Shown: positions 1 through 8,492, counted from the stretch's first letter. The stretch: 64,000 bases of DNA from Streptomyces sp. 130 (GCF_007096885.1 NZ_VJNO01000002.1:310001-374000); one strand, 5' to 3'. A program made the numbers and translations. Notes: a model not told the origin generated them from the letters alone.

Positions 1-420
1 GAGCCGGGCGGTGTCGGGGTGGTCGGCGGCGACGGCGGCGATCGGCTCGCCGTGGTGGCGGACCAGGTCGGAGGCGAAGACGGGGCGGTCCACGACCTTG
101 CGGCCGTACAGGGCCTCGCCCGGGACGTCCCGGTGGGTGACGACCGCGCGCACCCCGGGCATCTCGGCGGCGGCCGAGGTGTCGATGGAGAGGATGCGGG
201 CGTGGGCGTGCGGGGAGCGCAGGACGGCCGCCCAGAGCAGGCCCTCGGCCCACAGGTCGGCGGCGTACGGGAAGGTGCCCTGGGTCTTGGCGCGGGCGTC
301 GGCCGGGGGCAGCGAGGCGCCGAGGCCGAGCCGCGGCCGCTCGGCCTCGGGTCCGCCCGGACCGGCCGGCGACGGGATGCTGATCGTCGTGGGGGAGGCG
401 CCGGCCGCGTCGTTGCTCAC
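1..420 (-). CDS. Xanthine dehydrogenase-family molybdopterin-binding subunit, N-terminal part (runs off window)
   Basis: The first 140 codons of the large, molybdenum-cofactor subunit of a xanthine dehydrogenase/CO dehydrogenase-type hydroxylase; the rest lies before base 1. The visible part is the N-terminal hammerhead domain: a G-A-S-L-P-P-A-D-A stretch, then Y-A-A-D-L-W-A-E-G-L-L and R-S-P-H-A-H-A-R-I, which is how this family begins. The GTG start at 420 overlaps the stop of the iron-sulfur subunit by 4 bp (GTGA), so the two are translationally coupled. With the next two genes it makes the usual FAD, 2Fe-2S and Mo subunit set. The substrate (purine, aldehyde or other heterocycle) cannot be read from this fragment. 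Confidence 0.85.
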   Translation of the reverse strand, partial: MSNDAAGASPTTISIPSPAGPGGPEAERPRLGLGASLPPADARAKTQGTFPYAADLWAEGLLWAAVLRSPHAHARILSIDTSAAAEMPGVRAVVTHRDVPGEALYGRKVVDRPVFASDLVRHHGEPIAAVAADHPDTARL

Positions 421-2396
421 GCCATGTCTCCGTCCTGCTGGTGGGCCTGCACACTACCGGCGCCGGGCGCCGCCTGGTGTGGGACGCGGGGCTTCTCCGG
501 CTCGCCGGTCCCGGTCTCCCCGGCGGCTTCGGCGGCCTCGGCGGCGGCCGCGCGGGCCGCGATGACCTCGTTGACCGCGTTCAGGACGCCCCGGTAGCCG
601 GAGCAGCGGCAGAGGTTGCCGCACAGCGCCCGGCGGGTCTCCAGTTCGCTGGGGCGGTGGTTGCCCTCCAGGAGGTCGTGGACGGTCATCGCCATGCCGG
701 GGATGCAGAAGCCGCACTGGACGGCGCCGCAGTCCGCCAGCGCCCGCTGCACGTCGGACGGTTCCCCGTCGACGGCCAGGCCCTCGACCGTACGGACCTC
801 GCTGCCGGCGGTCGTGGCGGCGGGGACGAGGCAGGAGGCGACGAGCCGGCCGTCCACCTGGACGTTGCACGCCCCGCACTCGCCCTGCGAGCAGCCGTCC
901 TTGGCGCCGGCGAGGCCGAGGCGTTCGCGCAGCACGTAGAGCAGGGACTCGCCGATCCAGGCGTCCGTGACGGGCCGGTCGACGCCGTTGACGTGCAGCG
1001 TGTACGAGGCGGCGGGGTGCTCGCTGGGCGGCGGGGGCCCCTCCGGGGCCGGGGCCTCGGGCACCTCGGCGGGCTGGAGGGTGTCCGCCGCCTCGGGCGC
1101 CGTGGCGTCCGGCGGCGCTTCCCCGGCGGGCGCCTGCGCGACCGGGTCCGGGACGGCGCCGGGGGCGTCCGCGAGGGCGTCGGCCGCCGGCTCGGGCCGC
1201 TCGCCGCCGACCGGCTCCGCCGCCTCGGGAGCGCTCTCGGCGGGGGCGGCGTCCGACGCGTCGGCATCGCCTGCGGAGGGGGCACCCGTCAGCCCATCGG
1301 CGTCGCCTGCGGCGGGGGCGGCGGCCGACGCGTCGGGGTCGCCTGCGGCCGGGGCACCCGTCAGCCCATCGGCGTCGCCTGCGGCCGGGGCGCCCGTCGG
1401 CCCGTCGGCCCGCACGCCACCCGGGGCACCGGCAAGATCACCCGCCACCGGCTCCGCAGCCCCGCCCGCATCCGACACCGCCCAGGACGCCGACACACCC
1501 GCCGAACCGTCCCCCCGCGCCGCACCCGCGGCACCGGCAAGATCACCCGCCACCGGCTCCGCAGCCCCGCCCGCGCCCGACACCGCCCAGGACGCCGGAA
1601 CACCCGCCGAACCGTCCCCCCGCACGTCACCCGAGGCATCGGCCGGACCACCCGCCGACGGCTCCGCAGCCCCGGCCGCGTCCGGCACCGACCAGGACGC
1701 CGACACACCCGCCGAACCGTCCCCCCGCGCCTCACCCGAGGCACCGGCAAGATCACCCGCCGACGGCTCCCCCGCCCCGCCCGCGCCCGGCACCGCCCAG
1801 GACGCCGACACACCCGCCGAACCGTCCGCCCGCGCCTCACCCGAGGCACCGGCAAGATCACCCGGCGACGGCTCCGCGGCCCCGGCCGCGTCCGGCACCG
1901 CCCAGGGTGCCGGGGCGCCGCCCGGCAGGGTGGCCGGGCGGTCCGCGTACCAGTCGGCGGCGGGGGGCGGGGTGTACAGCTCGCCGGAGTCGTCCGAGAG
2001 CGCGGCGGCCGGGTCCGGCCAGGACGAGGTGTCCACCGGCCACTGGGCGGTGGCGGCCGGGTCCGTACCGTACGGCTCCTGGTACGAGCCGGGGTGCGGG
2101 TGGCCGTAGCCGGACTGCTGGTTCGGGTCGGGCCAGTGCACCGGGTCCGGCGCGGGCTGCTGGTCCGGGGTCTGGACGGTCCAGTTGCCGGTGGCCGCCG
2201 GGTCGAGGCCGGCGGCCGGGGTCAGCGGCAGGATCATCGGCGGGGTGTAGCCGTGGCCGGGCGCGGCCAGCGGGATGTCCGCCAGGTCCTCGGGCGGCAG
2301 CTGGACGAAGGCCGTCGCGTCGCCGTCGTAGTCGCCCTGCGGGGTCGGCTGCCAGCCGCCGTGCTGCTGCTGCTCGGCGGGGTTCTCCTTGCTCAC
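417..2396 (-). CDS. [2Fe-2S] subunit of xanthine dehydrogenase-family enzyme with long repetitive N-terminal extension
   Basis: A 659-residue protein whose last 200 residues form a standard two-cluster iron-sulfur electron-transfer subunit. A plant-type cluster motif lies near residue 500 (DGCSQGECGAC plus a later Cys). The second cluster has CGFC near 560 and CGNLCRC near 595. Free-standing subunits of this type are usually 150-200 residues, so about 460 residues are extra. The extension is rich in Ala, Gly, Pro, Asp and Glu. It begins QQQHGGWQPTPQGDYDGD and has WPDP/QSGYGHPHPG stretches. Residues 155-323 hold near-identical 35-residue tandem units, followed by shorter GDADGLTGAPAAGD units, so it is probably disordered. 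The GTG start at 2396 overlaps the FAD-subunit stop by 4 bp. Its C-terminus overlaps the Mo-subunit start. Confidence 0.88.
   Translation of the reverse strand: MSKENPAEQQQHGGWQPTPQGDYDGDATAFVQLPPEDLADIPLAAPGHGYTPPMILPLTPAAGLDPAATGNWTVQTPDQQPAPDPVHWPDPNQQSGYGHPHPGSYQEPYGTDPAATAQWPVDTSSWPDPAAALSDDSGELYTPPPAADWYADRPATLPGGAPAPWAVPDAAGAAEPSPGDLAGASGEARADGSAGVSASWAVPGAGGAGEPSAGDLAGASGEARGDGSAGVSASWSVPDAAGAAEPSAGGPADASGDVRGDGSAGVPASWAVSGAGGAAEPVAGDLAGAAGAARGDGSAGVSASWAVSDAGGAAEPVAGDLAGAPGGVRADGPTGAPAAGDADGLTGAPAAGDPDASAAAPAAGDADGLTGAPSAGDADASDAAPAESAPEAAEPVGGERPEPAADALADAPGAVPDPVAQAPAGEAPPDATAPEAADTLQPAEVPEAPAPEGPPPPSEHPAASYTLHVNGVDRPVTDAWIGESLLYVLRERLGLAGAKDGCSQGECGACNVQVDGRLVASCLVPAATTAGSEVRTVEGLAVDGEPSDVQRALADCGAVQCGFCIPGMAMTVHDLLEGNHRPSELETRRALCGNLCRCSGYRGVLNAVNEVIAARAAAAEAAEAAGETGTGEPEKPRVPHQAAPGAGSVQAHQQDGDMA
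1426..1930 (-). repeat. 105-bp in-frame tandem repeat array
   Basis: A word beginning gcaccggcaagatca (or a variant) recurs at 1426, 1531, 1636, 1741 and 1846, an exact 105-bp period. On the coding strand each unit encodes 35 residues of the form GDLAGASGEARGDGSAG followed by VSASWSV and a GAAEPSA end. There are four full copies with partial units at both ends. All copies stay in frame within the Fe-S subunit gene, so this is a protein repeat that can expand or contract, not an intergenic array. Confidence 0.9.
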
Positions 2397-3289
2397 GACA
2401 GTGCCCTCCCCAGCGCGCGTCGGGCGAGCGCGGCGACGGTGCGCCGCAGGTGCAGTACGGCGGGGGGCAGCGGTGGCGCCTCTCCCCCGTCCGCGGGTGG
2501 TTCCTGGTCCGGGATGCAGGCGGCCGCGACGTACTCGCCGAAGGCGGCCAGCGCGTCGGGGGCCAGGCCGCGCGCCCCGTCCCAGTCGATCAGCGAGGCG
2601 ATCCAGCGCTCCGCCTCCAACGGGCGCAGCGGCATCGGGGCGATGGCGCCGACCGCGCAGCGCACCCCGCGCCTGGCCGGGTCGAGGACGATCGCGACGG
2701 AGGCGGTGGCGCGGCCGGGGCCGGTGCGGCCGGTGGCCTTGAGGAACACCTGCGGGGCGTGCAGCAGGGGCACCCGGACGAAGCCGATCAGCTCGGCGGG
2801 TTCCAGCATCTCGCGGCCGGCCAGCAGGTGGGAGACGGGGATCTCGCGGCGGGCGCCGCCGGGTCCGGCGATGACGAGTTCGGCCTCCAGGGCGGCGAGC
2901 ACCGGCAGCGCGTCCCCGGTCGGGGCGGCGGTCGCGATGTTGCCGCCGAGCGTGCCGGCGTTGCGGATCTGCGGGGGGCCGGCGGCGCGGGCGGAGGCGG
3001 CGAGCGCGGGGATGAGGGCGGCGAAGTCGGGCCGCCCCATGCGGGCGTGGGTCAGGCCGGCGCCCAGCAGGGCGTGTCCGTCCTGGTAGTGCCAGCCGCG
3101 CAGCTCGCTGATGCGGCCGAGTCCGACCAGGCCGGAGGGGCGCAGGAGCCCTTTGTTGACGGCCGACATCAGGTCCGTGCCGCCTGCCACGGGGACGGCG
3201 GCCGGCATGGCGCCGAGTGCCGCCACCGCCTCGTCCAGCGAGGCAGGCAGCGTCACGGACTGCGTCGCCTGCGGTGCGTGCGTGGTCAA
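2393..3289 (-). CDS. FAD-binding subunit of xanthine dehydrogenase-family enzyme
   Basis: A 298-residue medium subunit that passes electrons between the Fe-S clusters and the acceptor. The FAD-binding motifs are visible: VPVAGGTDLMSAVNKG near residue 30 and RNAGTLGGNIATAAPTGD near 110, followed by the C-terminal CO-dehydrogenase flavoprotein domain. I place the start at TTG 3289 (LTTHAPQATQSV), which has an AGGGG ribosome-binding site about 8 nt upstream and gives the normal family length. An in-frame ATG further upstream would add about 75 residues unlike the family. It is first in the FAD, Fe-S, Mo operon. Confidence 0.85.
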   Translation of the reverse strand: MTTHAPQATQSVTLPASLDEAVAALGAMPAAVPVAGGTDLMSAVNKGLLRPSGLVGLGRISELRGWHYQDGHALLGAGLTHARMGRPDFAALIPALAASARAAGPPQIRNAGTLGGNIATAAPTGDALPVLAALEAELVIAGPGGARREIPVSHLLAGREMLEPAELIGFVRVPLLHAPQVFLKATGRTGPGRATASVAIVLDPARRGVRCAVGAIAPMPLRPLEAERWIASLIDWDGARGLAPDALAAFGEYVAAACIPDQEPPADGGEAPPLPPAVLHLRRTVAALARRALGRALS

Positions 3290-3595
3290 CCCAGCTGCCC
3301 CTTCCCGGTGTCCCGGCGCTCCCGCCTGTTTCGCCGTACGGTACGTGCTCGAAGCCCGGACGTGGCAACTCTGGCACATCTTCGGACCGGCCCGACGCGC
3401 AGGTCCGCGAAGGGTGTATCCGTCCATGGCCAGGGTAATGGTCCCGGTTTCACGCCGGTTCGGCGGTGAGCGCCCTTTGCCGGTCGTGTGCTTCTCCGTA
3501 CGGATTGCCCCCAAGGCGGCGGCCCGGCCCGGGAAACGCCGCCGCCACCACGGTCGCAGCGGCCGTGGTGGCGGGAGAGCGGGCCGGGGCCGGGC
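3290..3595. other. Intergenic region upstream of the xanthine dehydrogenase operon
   Basis: About 300 bp between the hexosaminidase stop and the TTG start of the FAD-subunit gene. It must hold the promoter of the minus-strand xanthine dehydrogenase operon. I find no convincing -35/-10 pair or operator. The only clear element is the hairpin at 3542-3574. Open frames crossing the region lack a ribosome-binding site and look like artefacts of high GC. Confidence 0.5.
3542..3574 (-). terminator. Hairpin terminator after the hexosaminidase gene
   Basis: A perfect 12-bp stem (ccgccaccacgg paired with ccgtggtggcgg) with a 9-nt loop, starting 22 bp after the hexosaminidase stop codon on the minus strand. 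There is no T-tract, as is common for Streptomyces terminators. Confidence 0.7.
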
Positions 3596-5227
3596 TCACA
3601 CGTTCGGGGGTGCCCCCTCGATCGGGCGTCCGAGGACGCCGGGGCGCTTCTGCCAGGGGAGCGGTCCGGTCGGCGGCCGGTAGCCGACGCCGAGGGCGTC
3701 GAGCCGGGCGTAGTGGGCGGTCATGCGGCGCTCGAAATCGGCGAAGTCCCGTTCCGCCGGGGCGGGCAGGGCCGACCAGGCGACCTCGGCGAACGCGGCG
3801 AGGCGGGGGAAGACCTGGTAGTCGACGCGGGCCCGGTTCTGCATGACCTCGGACCAGGCGTTGGCCTGGGTGCCGATGACGTGCCGGGCCGCCTCCGCGC
3901 TCAGGGACGGCGGCACGGGTTCGAAGCGGTAGACGTCCTCCAGGGTGCGGACGTACCCGATGGGCATCGGCTCGTCGGGGCCGCCGTGCTGACGGTGGTC
4001 CAGATAGATCTGCTGCTCCGGGCACATGACCACGTCGTGGCCCGCCTCGGCCGCCGCGATGCCGCCCGCGTAGCCGCGCCAGGAGGAGACGGCGGCGCCG
4101 GGGGCGAGGCCGCCCTCCAGGATCTCGTCCCAGCCGATGAGGCGCCGGCCGCGGGCGGTCAGCCAGGTGTCGAAGTGGCGGATGAACCAGGACTGGAGCT
4201 CGTCCTCGTCCGCCAGGCCGAGTTCCTTCATGCGGGCCTGCGCGGCGGGTGACCGCTTCCACTGGTCCTTGGGGCACTCGTCGCCGCCGACGTGGACGAA
4301 CGGCGAGGTCTCCGGCGGGAAGAGTTCGAGGAGTTCCTCGAAGACGCCCTCGTAGAACCGCAGGACGTGGTCGGAGGGGGCCAGGACGTTCGGTGTGATG
4401 CCCCAGTTGTCCCAGACGCCGAGCGCCGAGGTGTCGATGACGTCGGTGTTGCCGAGCTCCGGGTAGGCGCTGATGGCGGCCTGCGAGTGGCCGGGGATGT
4501 CGATCTCGGGGACGACCCGGATGTGCCGGGCGGCGGCGTAGGCGACGATCTCGCGGATGTCGTCCTGGGTGTAGTAACCGCCGTGCGGGGTCTCGTCCCA
4601 GAGTTCGGAGGCCCGGTGCCCGTACTTGGTGCGCGGGCGCCAGGCGCCGGCCTCGGTGAGGCGCGGGTACCGCTTGATCTCGACGCGCCAGCCCTGGTCG
4701 TCGCTGAGGTGGAAGTGGAAGACGTTCAGCTTGTGGGCGGCGAGCAGGTCGAGGTAGCGCAGGACGTCGTCCTTGGGCATGAAGTGCCGCGCCACGTCGA
4801 GCATCAGGCCGCGCCAGCCGAAGCGGGGCGCGTCCTCGATGTCGGTGAACCCGAACGCGGCCGTGCCGTCCCCCGTCGGCGCCTTCCGGAAAGCCCGGGG
4901 GCCCAGCAGCTGGCGCAGGGTCTGGGCGCCCCAGAACACCCCGGCGGGGCCGCCGCCGGTGATCGACAGGCGGTTGCCGGGCAGCGTGGTCAGCCGGTAC
5001 GCCTCCGGCTCCAGGGCCGGATCGGTCAGCAGCCGGATGGACCGCTCCGCGTCCTCGGCGCCCGGTGCGAGCGGCACGCCGAAGGCCGCGCCGAGGGTGG
5101 TGCGCAGCCAGCGCTCGGTGGTCCCGGTGCCGGGAGCCGCCGCGAGGGTGGTGGACTCGTCCAGCAGGAATCCGCAGCGCCCCTGGTCACCGGCGCGCGC
5201 GGGGGCCGGGATCAGATCCATGTTCAT
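3596..5227 (-). CDS. Beta-N-acetylhexosaminidase, GH20
   Basis: A 543-residue glycoside hydrolase family 20 enzyme that removes terminal GlcNAc/GalNAc residues. An N-terminal alpha/beta domain (GAQTLRQLLG region) precedes the TIM barrel. The barrel starts near residue 130 with R-F-G-W-R-G-L-M-L-D-V-A-R-H-F. The catalytic pair is Asp316-Glu317 in HVGGDECPKDQ, and there is a late GTQANAWSE segment, all characteristic of GH20. No signal peptide is visible, so it should act inside the cell on imported oligosaccharide. The ATG at 5227 follows the permease stop by 4 nt with AAGGA upstream; a second ATG lies two codons on. Being last in an operon with a binding protein and two permeases, it probably cleaves the imported chitobiose-like sugar. 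Confidence 0.93.
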   Translation of the reverse strand: MNMDLIPAPARAGDQGRCGFLLDESTTLAAAPGTGTTERWLRTTLGAAFGVPLAPGAEDAERSIRLLTDPALEPEAYRLTTLPGNRLSITGGGPAGVFWGAQTLRQLLGPRAFRKAPTGDGTAAFGFTDIEDAPRFGWRGLMLDVARHFMPKDDVLRYLDLLAAHKLNVFHFHLSDDQGWRVEIKRYPRLTEAGAWRPRTKYGHRASELWDETPHGGYYTQDDIREIVAYAAARHIRVVPEIDIPGHSQAAISAYPELGNTDVIDTSALGVWDNWGITPNVLAPSDHVLRFYEGVFEELLELFPPETSPFVHVGGDECPKDQWKRSPAAQARMKELGLADEDELQSWFIRHFDTWLTARGRRLIGWDEILEGGLAPGAAVSSWRGYAGGIAAAEAGHDVVMCPEQQIYLDHRQHGGPDEPMPIGYVRTLEDVYRFEPVPPSLSAEAARHVIGTQANAWSEVMQNRARVDYQVFPRLAAFAEVAWSALPAPAERDFADFERRMTAHYARLDALGVGYRPPTGPLPWQKRPGVLGRPIEGAPPNV

Positions 5228-5231
5228 GACG

Positions 5232-6068
5232 TCAGTCCTTAACCGCTCCGCCGAGTCCGGAGACCAGGCGTCGCTGTACGAGTACGAAGAAGACCAGCAC
5301 GGGCACGGTCATCACCGTGGAGGCTGCCATGATCCCGCCCCAGTCGTTCTCGTCGGGTTTGAAGAAGACCAGCAACGCCATCGGGAGCGTCGACTGGGAG
5401 GTGTCGCTGATGATGAACGACTTCGCGAACAGGAAGTCGTTCCAGGTGGAGATGAACGAGAAGACGCTCGTCGCCACGAGTCCGGGGAGGACCAGCGGGA
5501 AGAGGATCTGCCACAGGAAACGGGTGCGGCTCGCCCCGTCGATGTACGCGGCCTCCTCCAGCGCCTCCGGCACGGCCCGTACGAAGCCGCGCAGCATCCA
5601 GATCGCGAACGGCAGCGAGAACGCCAGGTGCGGCAGGATCAGCGAACCGAGGGTGTTCAGCTGGCCGAAGTCCCGCATCAGGAAGAACAGCGGGATCGTC
5701 AGCGCCTCGACCGGCACCATCTGCGCGACCAGGAACATGATCAGCAGTGTGGTCCGGAAGCGGAACCGGAACCGGGTGACCGCCGTGGCCGCCAGGAACG
5801 CGATGAGCGCGGAGGCGACGACGACCGTCCCGGCGACGAGCAGGCTGTTGAGGAAGTAGCGCCCGAAGTCCTGCTGCTGGAAGACCCGCCGGAAGGAGTC
5901 CAGGGACGGCGACAGGGTCCAGGGCCTGGGGTGCGTGGACTGGACCTCGCCCGCCGGTTTGAGGGCGGAGAGCACCATCCAGTACAGCGGGAAGGCGACG
6001 GCGGCGGCGATGAGCAGGGCCGCGGCCTCGGCGGCGAGCCGGCCGGGCCGGCGGACGGGCAGCCTCAC
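5232..6068 (-). CDS. Sugar ABC transporter permease, MalG type
   Basis: A 278-residue inner-membrane permease of a carbohydrate importer. Six membrane segments are apparent, from LLIAAAVAFPLYWMVLSAL at the N-terminus to VPVLVFFVLVQRRLV at the C-terminus. The EAA loop that docks the ATPase is near residue 190 (EALEEAAYIDGASRTRFLWQ). The GTG start at 6068 overlaps the upstream permease stop by 4 bp (GTGA). The operon has no ATPase gene. In Streptomyces such importers commonly share the ATPase MsiK encoded elsewhere, which I infer here. Confidence 0.92.
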   Translation of the reverse strand: MRLPVRRPGRLAAEAAALLIAAAVAFPLYWMVLSALKPAGEVQSTHPRPWTLSPSLDSFRRVFQQQDFGRYFLNSLLVAGTVVVASALIAFLAATAVTRFRFRFRTTLLIMFLVAQMVPVEALTIPLFFLMRDFGQLNTLGSLILPHLAFSLPFAIWMLRGFVRAVPEALEEAAYIDGASRTRFLWQILFPLVLPGLVATSVFSFISTWNDFLFAKSFIISDTSQSTLPMALLVFFKPDENDWGGIMAASTVMTVPVLVFFVLVQRRLVSGLGGAVKD

Positions 6069-7024
6069 AGTTCCTCCCCCTGCCGGCGTACGAGACGCAG
6101 GTGGACCAGCGTCACGGCGAGCAGGATGAGCAGCATCACGACGCCGATCGCCGAGCCGAGGCCGTACTGCGAGGAGGCGAACGCCTTCTGGTACGCGTAC
6201 ACGTTGAGCACCAGGTTCTGCCCGGCGATCCCGCCGCCGTTGGTCATGACGTAGATCTGGGTGAACACCTTGAAGTCCCAGATGACCGACTGGATGGTGA
6301 CGACGGTGAGGATCGGCCGCAGCATCGGGGCCGTGACGGACCGCCAGGTCCGCCACTGCGAGGCCCCGTCCAGCGCCGCCGCCTCCAGCACCTCGGCGGG
6401 GATCGCCCGGATGCCCGCGTACACGGTGACCATCACGAACGGGAAGGAGCACCACAGGACTTCGAGGAGCACCAGCGCGAAGGCGCTGTAGCGCCCGTAC
6501 GTCCACGAGTGGTCGCCGAGCCCCAGGACCCGGTTGACCGGGCCGAAGTCCGCGTCGAAGAGGAAGACCCAGACGGTCGACCCGGTGATCGCGGGCGTCG
6601 CCCAGGCGCCGAGCGCGGCCAGCATGAGGGCGAGCCGGGGCACGGCCCGTATCCGGGTCAGCAGGACGGCCAGCGCGCAGCCGGTGAGCAGGGTGGCCAG
6701 GACGCAGGCGGCGGCGAAGACCACGGTGGCGAGGAGGACCTGCCAGAACTGGCGGTCCCCGAAGAGGGCGGCGTAGTTGCCGAACCCCTGGAAGCGGGCC
6801 GGTTCGCCGCCGCTGACCTGGGCCTGGGTGTACTCCAGGAAGGAGATCAGGCCGAGCTGGTAGATCGGGTAGACCAGCAGCCCGCCGAGCAGGACTAGCG
6901 CGGGCAGCAGATAGAGCCACGGGGTCCAGCCCGGCCGCCGGGCCGGGGAGGCGGACCGGCGGCGCGGGGCGGGCGCGGGGGCGGGTGTGGGGGGCGCTTT
7001 GTACGCCGTGCTGTTCGCGGTCAT
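6065..7024 (-). CDS. Sugar ABC transporter permease, MalF type
   Basis: A 319-residue membrane permease, partner of the MalG-type subunit. A Pro/Ala-rich cytoplasmic N-terminus of about 30 residues precedes TM1 (LYLLPALVLLGGLLVYPIYQ). The ATPase-docking EAA loop reads EVLEAAALDGASQWRTWRSV. A periplasmic segment carries the usual N-Y-A-A-L-F motif. It starts 2 nt after the binding-protein stop and overlaps the next permease by 4 bp, so the set is tightly coupled. Confidence 0.92.
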   Translation of the reverse strand: MTANSTAYKAPPTPAPAPAPRRRSASPARRPGWTPWLYLLPALVLLGGLLVYPIYQLGLISFLEYTQAQVSGGEPARFQGFGNYAALFGDRQFWQVLLATVVFAAACVLATLLTGCALAVLLTRIRAVPRLALMLAALGAWATPAITGSTVWVFLFDADFGPVNRVLGLGDHSWTYGRYSAFALVLLEVLWCSFPFVMVTVYAGIRAIPAEVLEAAALDGASQWRTWRSVTAPMLRPILTVVTIQSVIWDFKVFTQIYVMTNGGGIAGQNLVLNVYAYQKAFASSQYGLGSAIGVVMLLILLAVTLVHLRLVRRQGEEL

Positions 7025-7026
7025 CG

Positions 7027-8331
7027 TCAGCCCGCTTCGGCGAACGCCGCGTCCATCTTCTCCGCGGCGTCGTCGGCCGCCTCGGCCACGTCCTTACGGC
7101 CGCTGACGATCTCCTGGAACATGGTGGGCAGGATCAGCGAGGAGTCGATCTGCCCCCAGGCCGGGGAGGCGGGGACGAACTTGGCGCCGGCGCCGAGCGT
7201 CCTGACGAAGGGCTCGACGAACGGCTCGCGCTCCGCGGCGGCGGCGCGGACGTCGGTGTAGGTCGGCAGGAAGCCCATCGCGTCGAACATGCGGGCCTGG
7301 GAGGCCTTGCCGGTCAGCTCCTTCATCAGGTCGACGGCCAGGCTGCGGTGCCCGCTGCTCCTCAGCACGCCGATGTTGTTGCCGCCCGCGAACGCCGGGG
7401 CGATGGAGCCCTCGGCCACGCCGGGCAGCGGGACGACCGCGTACTTGCCCTTGACGGCGCCGGCTTCGACGGCCGCGTGGCTGAAGTCGCCGCCGATGGC
7501 CATGGCGGCCTTGCCGGACGCGAAGGCGGTGACGGTCGCGTTGCCGCCCATCGCGGCGCACTTGGCGGGCGGGCAGTTGGCGGCGCCGAACAGCGAGGTG
7601 TAGGCCTCGATGCCCTTGCGGGCCTTCGCGCTGTTGATGGCCGACTTGTACGAGGAGCCGTCCCGGTCGGCCAGTTCGCCGCCGTTGGCCCAGATGAACG
7701 GCATCGCCCCGTAGGTGTAGGCGCCGCCGACGGCGAGCCCGTACAGGTCCGGCTTCTTCCGGTGGATCTTCTTGGCGGTGGAGATCAGTTCGGCCTGTGA
7801 CTTGGGCGGTTCGATGCCCAGGTCCGCGAAGACGTCGGTGCGGTAGTACAACGCGCGTACGCCGACGAAGAGCGGGGCCCCGTAGACCTTGCCGTCGACC
7901 GTCACGGACTGCTTGGCGGCCGGGTCGGTGTCCTCGGCGTCCGCCCAGGCCCCGAACTCGGACGTGATGTCGGCGAGCCCGCCGTCCTTGACGTACCCGG
8001 CGGTGTCGGTGTTGCCGTACTCGATGAGGTCGGGGGCGCTCTCCGGATCGTTGAAGGCGGCCTTGACGCGCTGGGCGCGGGTCTCGACCGGGATGTACTC
8101 GATCGTGACCTCGGCGCCCTTGTGGGCCTTCTCGAAGGCGGCGACCGCGGTGTCGACGACCTTCTCCTTCGGCTCGTTGCCGACCTCCTGGAACAGCCAG
8201 ACCCGCAGTGTGCCGGTCTTCTCGTCGCCCTTGGCTCCGTTGTCGGAGGTCTGCGGCGCGCAGGCGGTGGCGGTGAGGCCCGCCAGGACGAGCGCCGCGG
8301 CCGGGGCGGCGATTCGGGCAGAGAACTTCAT
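7027..8331 (-). CDS. Extracellular sugar-binding lipoprotein of ABC importer
   Basis: A 434-residue family 1 solute-binding protein, first gene of the importer operon. The ATG at 8331 opens a lipoprotein signal peptide (MKFSARIAAPAAALVLAGL) with the lipidated Cys in TATAC near residue 25. The mature part shows typical features: LRVWLFQEVGNEPK, an FEKAHKG motif, an ALYYRTDVF strand and an FASGKAAMAIGG segment. It would capture the sugar outside the membrane and hand it to the two permeases. The downstream hexosaminidase and the DasR-like site at 8427-8442 suggest an N-acetylglucosamine oligosaccharide such as chitobiose. This resembles a DasABC system, but no dasR gene is adjacent. The ligand assignment is inference. 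Confidence 0.9.
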   Translation of the reverse strand: MKFSARIAAPAAALVLAGLTATACAPQTSDNGAKGDEKTGTLRVWLFQEVGNEPKEKVVDTAVAAFEKAHKGAEVTIEYIPVETRAQRVKAAFNDPESAPDLIEYGNTDTAGYVKDGGLADITSEFGAWADAEDTDPAAKQSVTVDGKVYGAPLFVGVRALYYRTDVFADLGIEPPKSQAELISTAKKIHRKKPDLYGLAVGGAYTYGAMPFIWANGGELADRDGSSYKSAINSAKARKGIEAYTSLFGAANCPPAKCAAMGGNATVTAFASGKAAMAIGGDFSHAAVEAGAVKGKYAVVPLPGVAEGSIAPAFAGGNNIGVLRSSGHRSLAVDLMKELTGKASQARMFDAMGFLPTYTDVRAAAAEREPFVEPFVRTLGAGAKFVPASPAWGQIDSSLILPTMFQEIVSGRKDVAEAADDAAEKMDAAFAEAG

Positions 8332-8353
8332 CCGGGAACCCCTACCGGTCAGT

Positions 8354-8370
8354 GTTGCAGCATACGCAAC
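8354..8370. promoter_or_regulatory. Dyad gttgc-N7-gcaac upstream of the importer operon
   Basis: A 5-bp perfect inverted repeat (gttgc/gcaac, 7-nt spacer) 23-39 bp upstream of the binding-protein start. Its place in the likely promoter or leader suggests an operator or a leader hairpin. The protein that would bind is unknown. Confidence 0.3.
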
Positions 8371-8426
8371 GCATGTTTCGTTCTGCACAACAGGCAGGAG
8401 AGTAGGTGGGGTCGGGGACGGCGACA

Positions 8427-8442
8427 AGTGGTCTGCACCACC
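8427..8442. promoter_or_regulatory. Candidate DasR-responsive element (dre)
   Basis: The 16-mer AGTGGTCTGCACCACC matches the published dre consensus A(G/C)TGGTCTAGACCA(G/C)T at 13 of 16 positions, as I remember that consensus. It is a dyad with GTGGT/ACCAC arms. It lies about 95-110 bp upstream of a sugar importer plus GH20 hexosaminidase operon, the kind of target DasR controls in response to glucosamine-6-phosphate. Confidence 0.6.
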
Positions 8443-8492
8443 TCTGCACCACTCCGTGACCTGGCGGAGCAGCCCGTGCAACGGCACGCGAA

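Noticed and set aside
1426-1930. Tandem 105-bp repeats considered as a CRISPR or satellite
   Set aside because: The units are contiguous, in frame and encode a 35-residue protein repeat.
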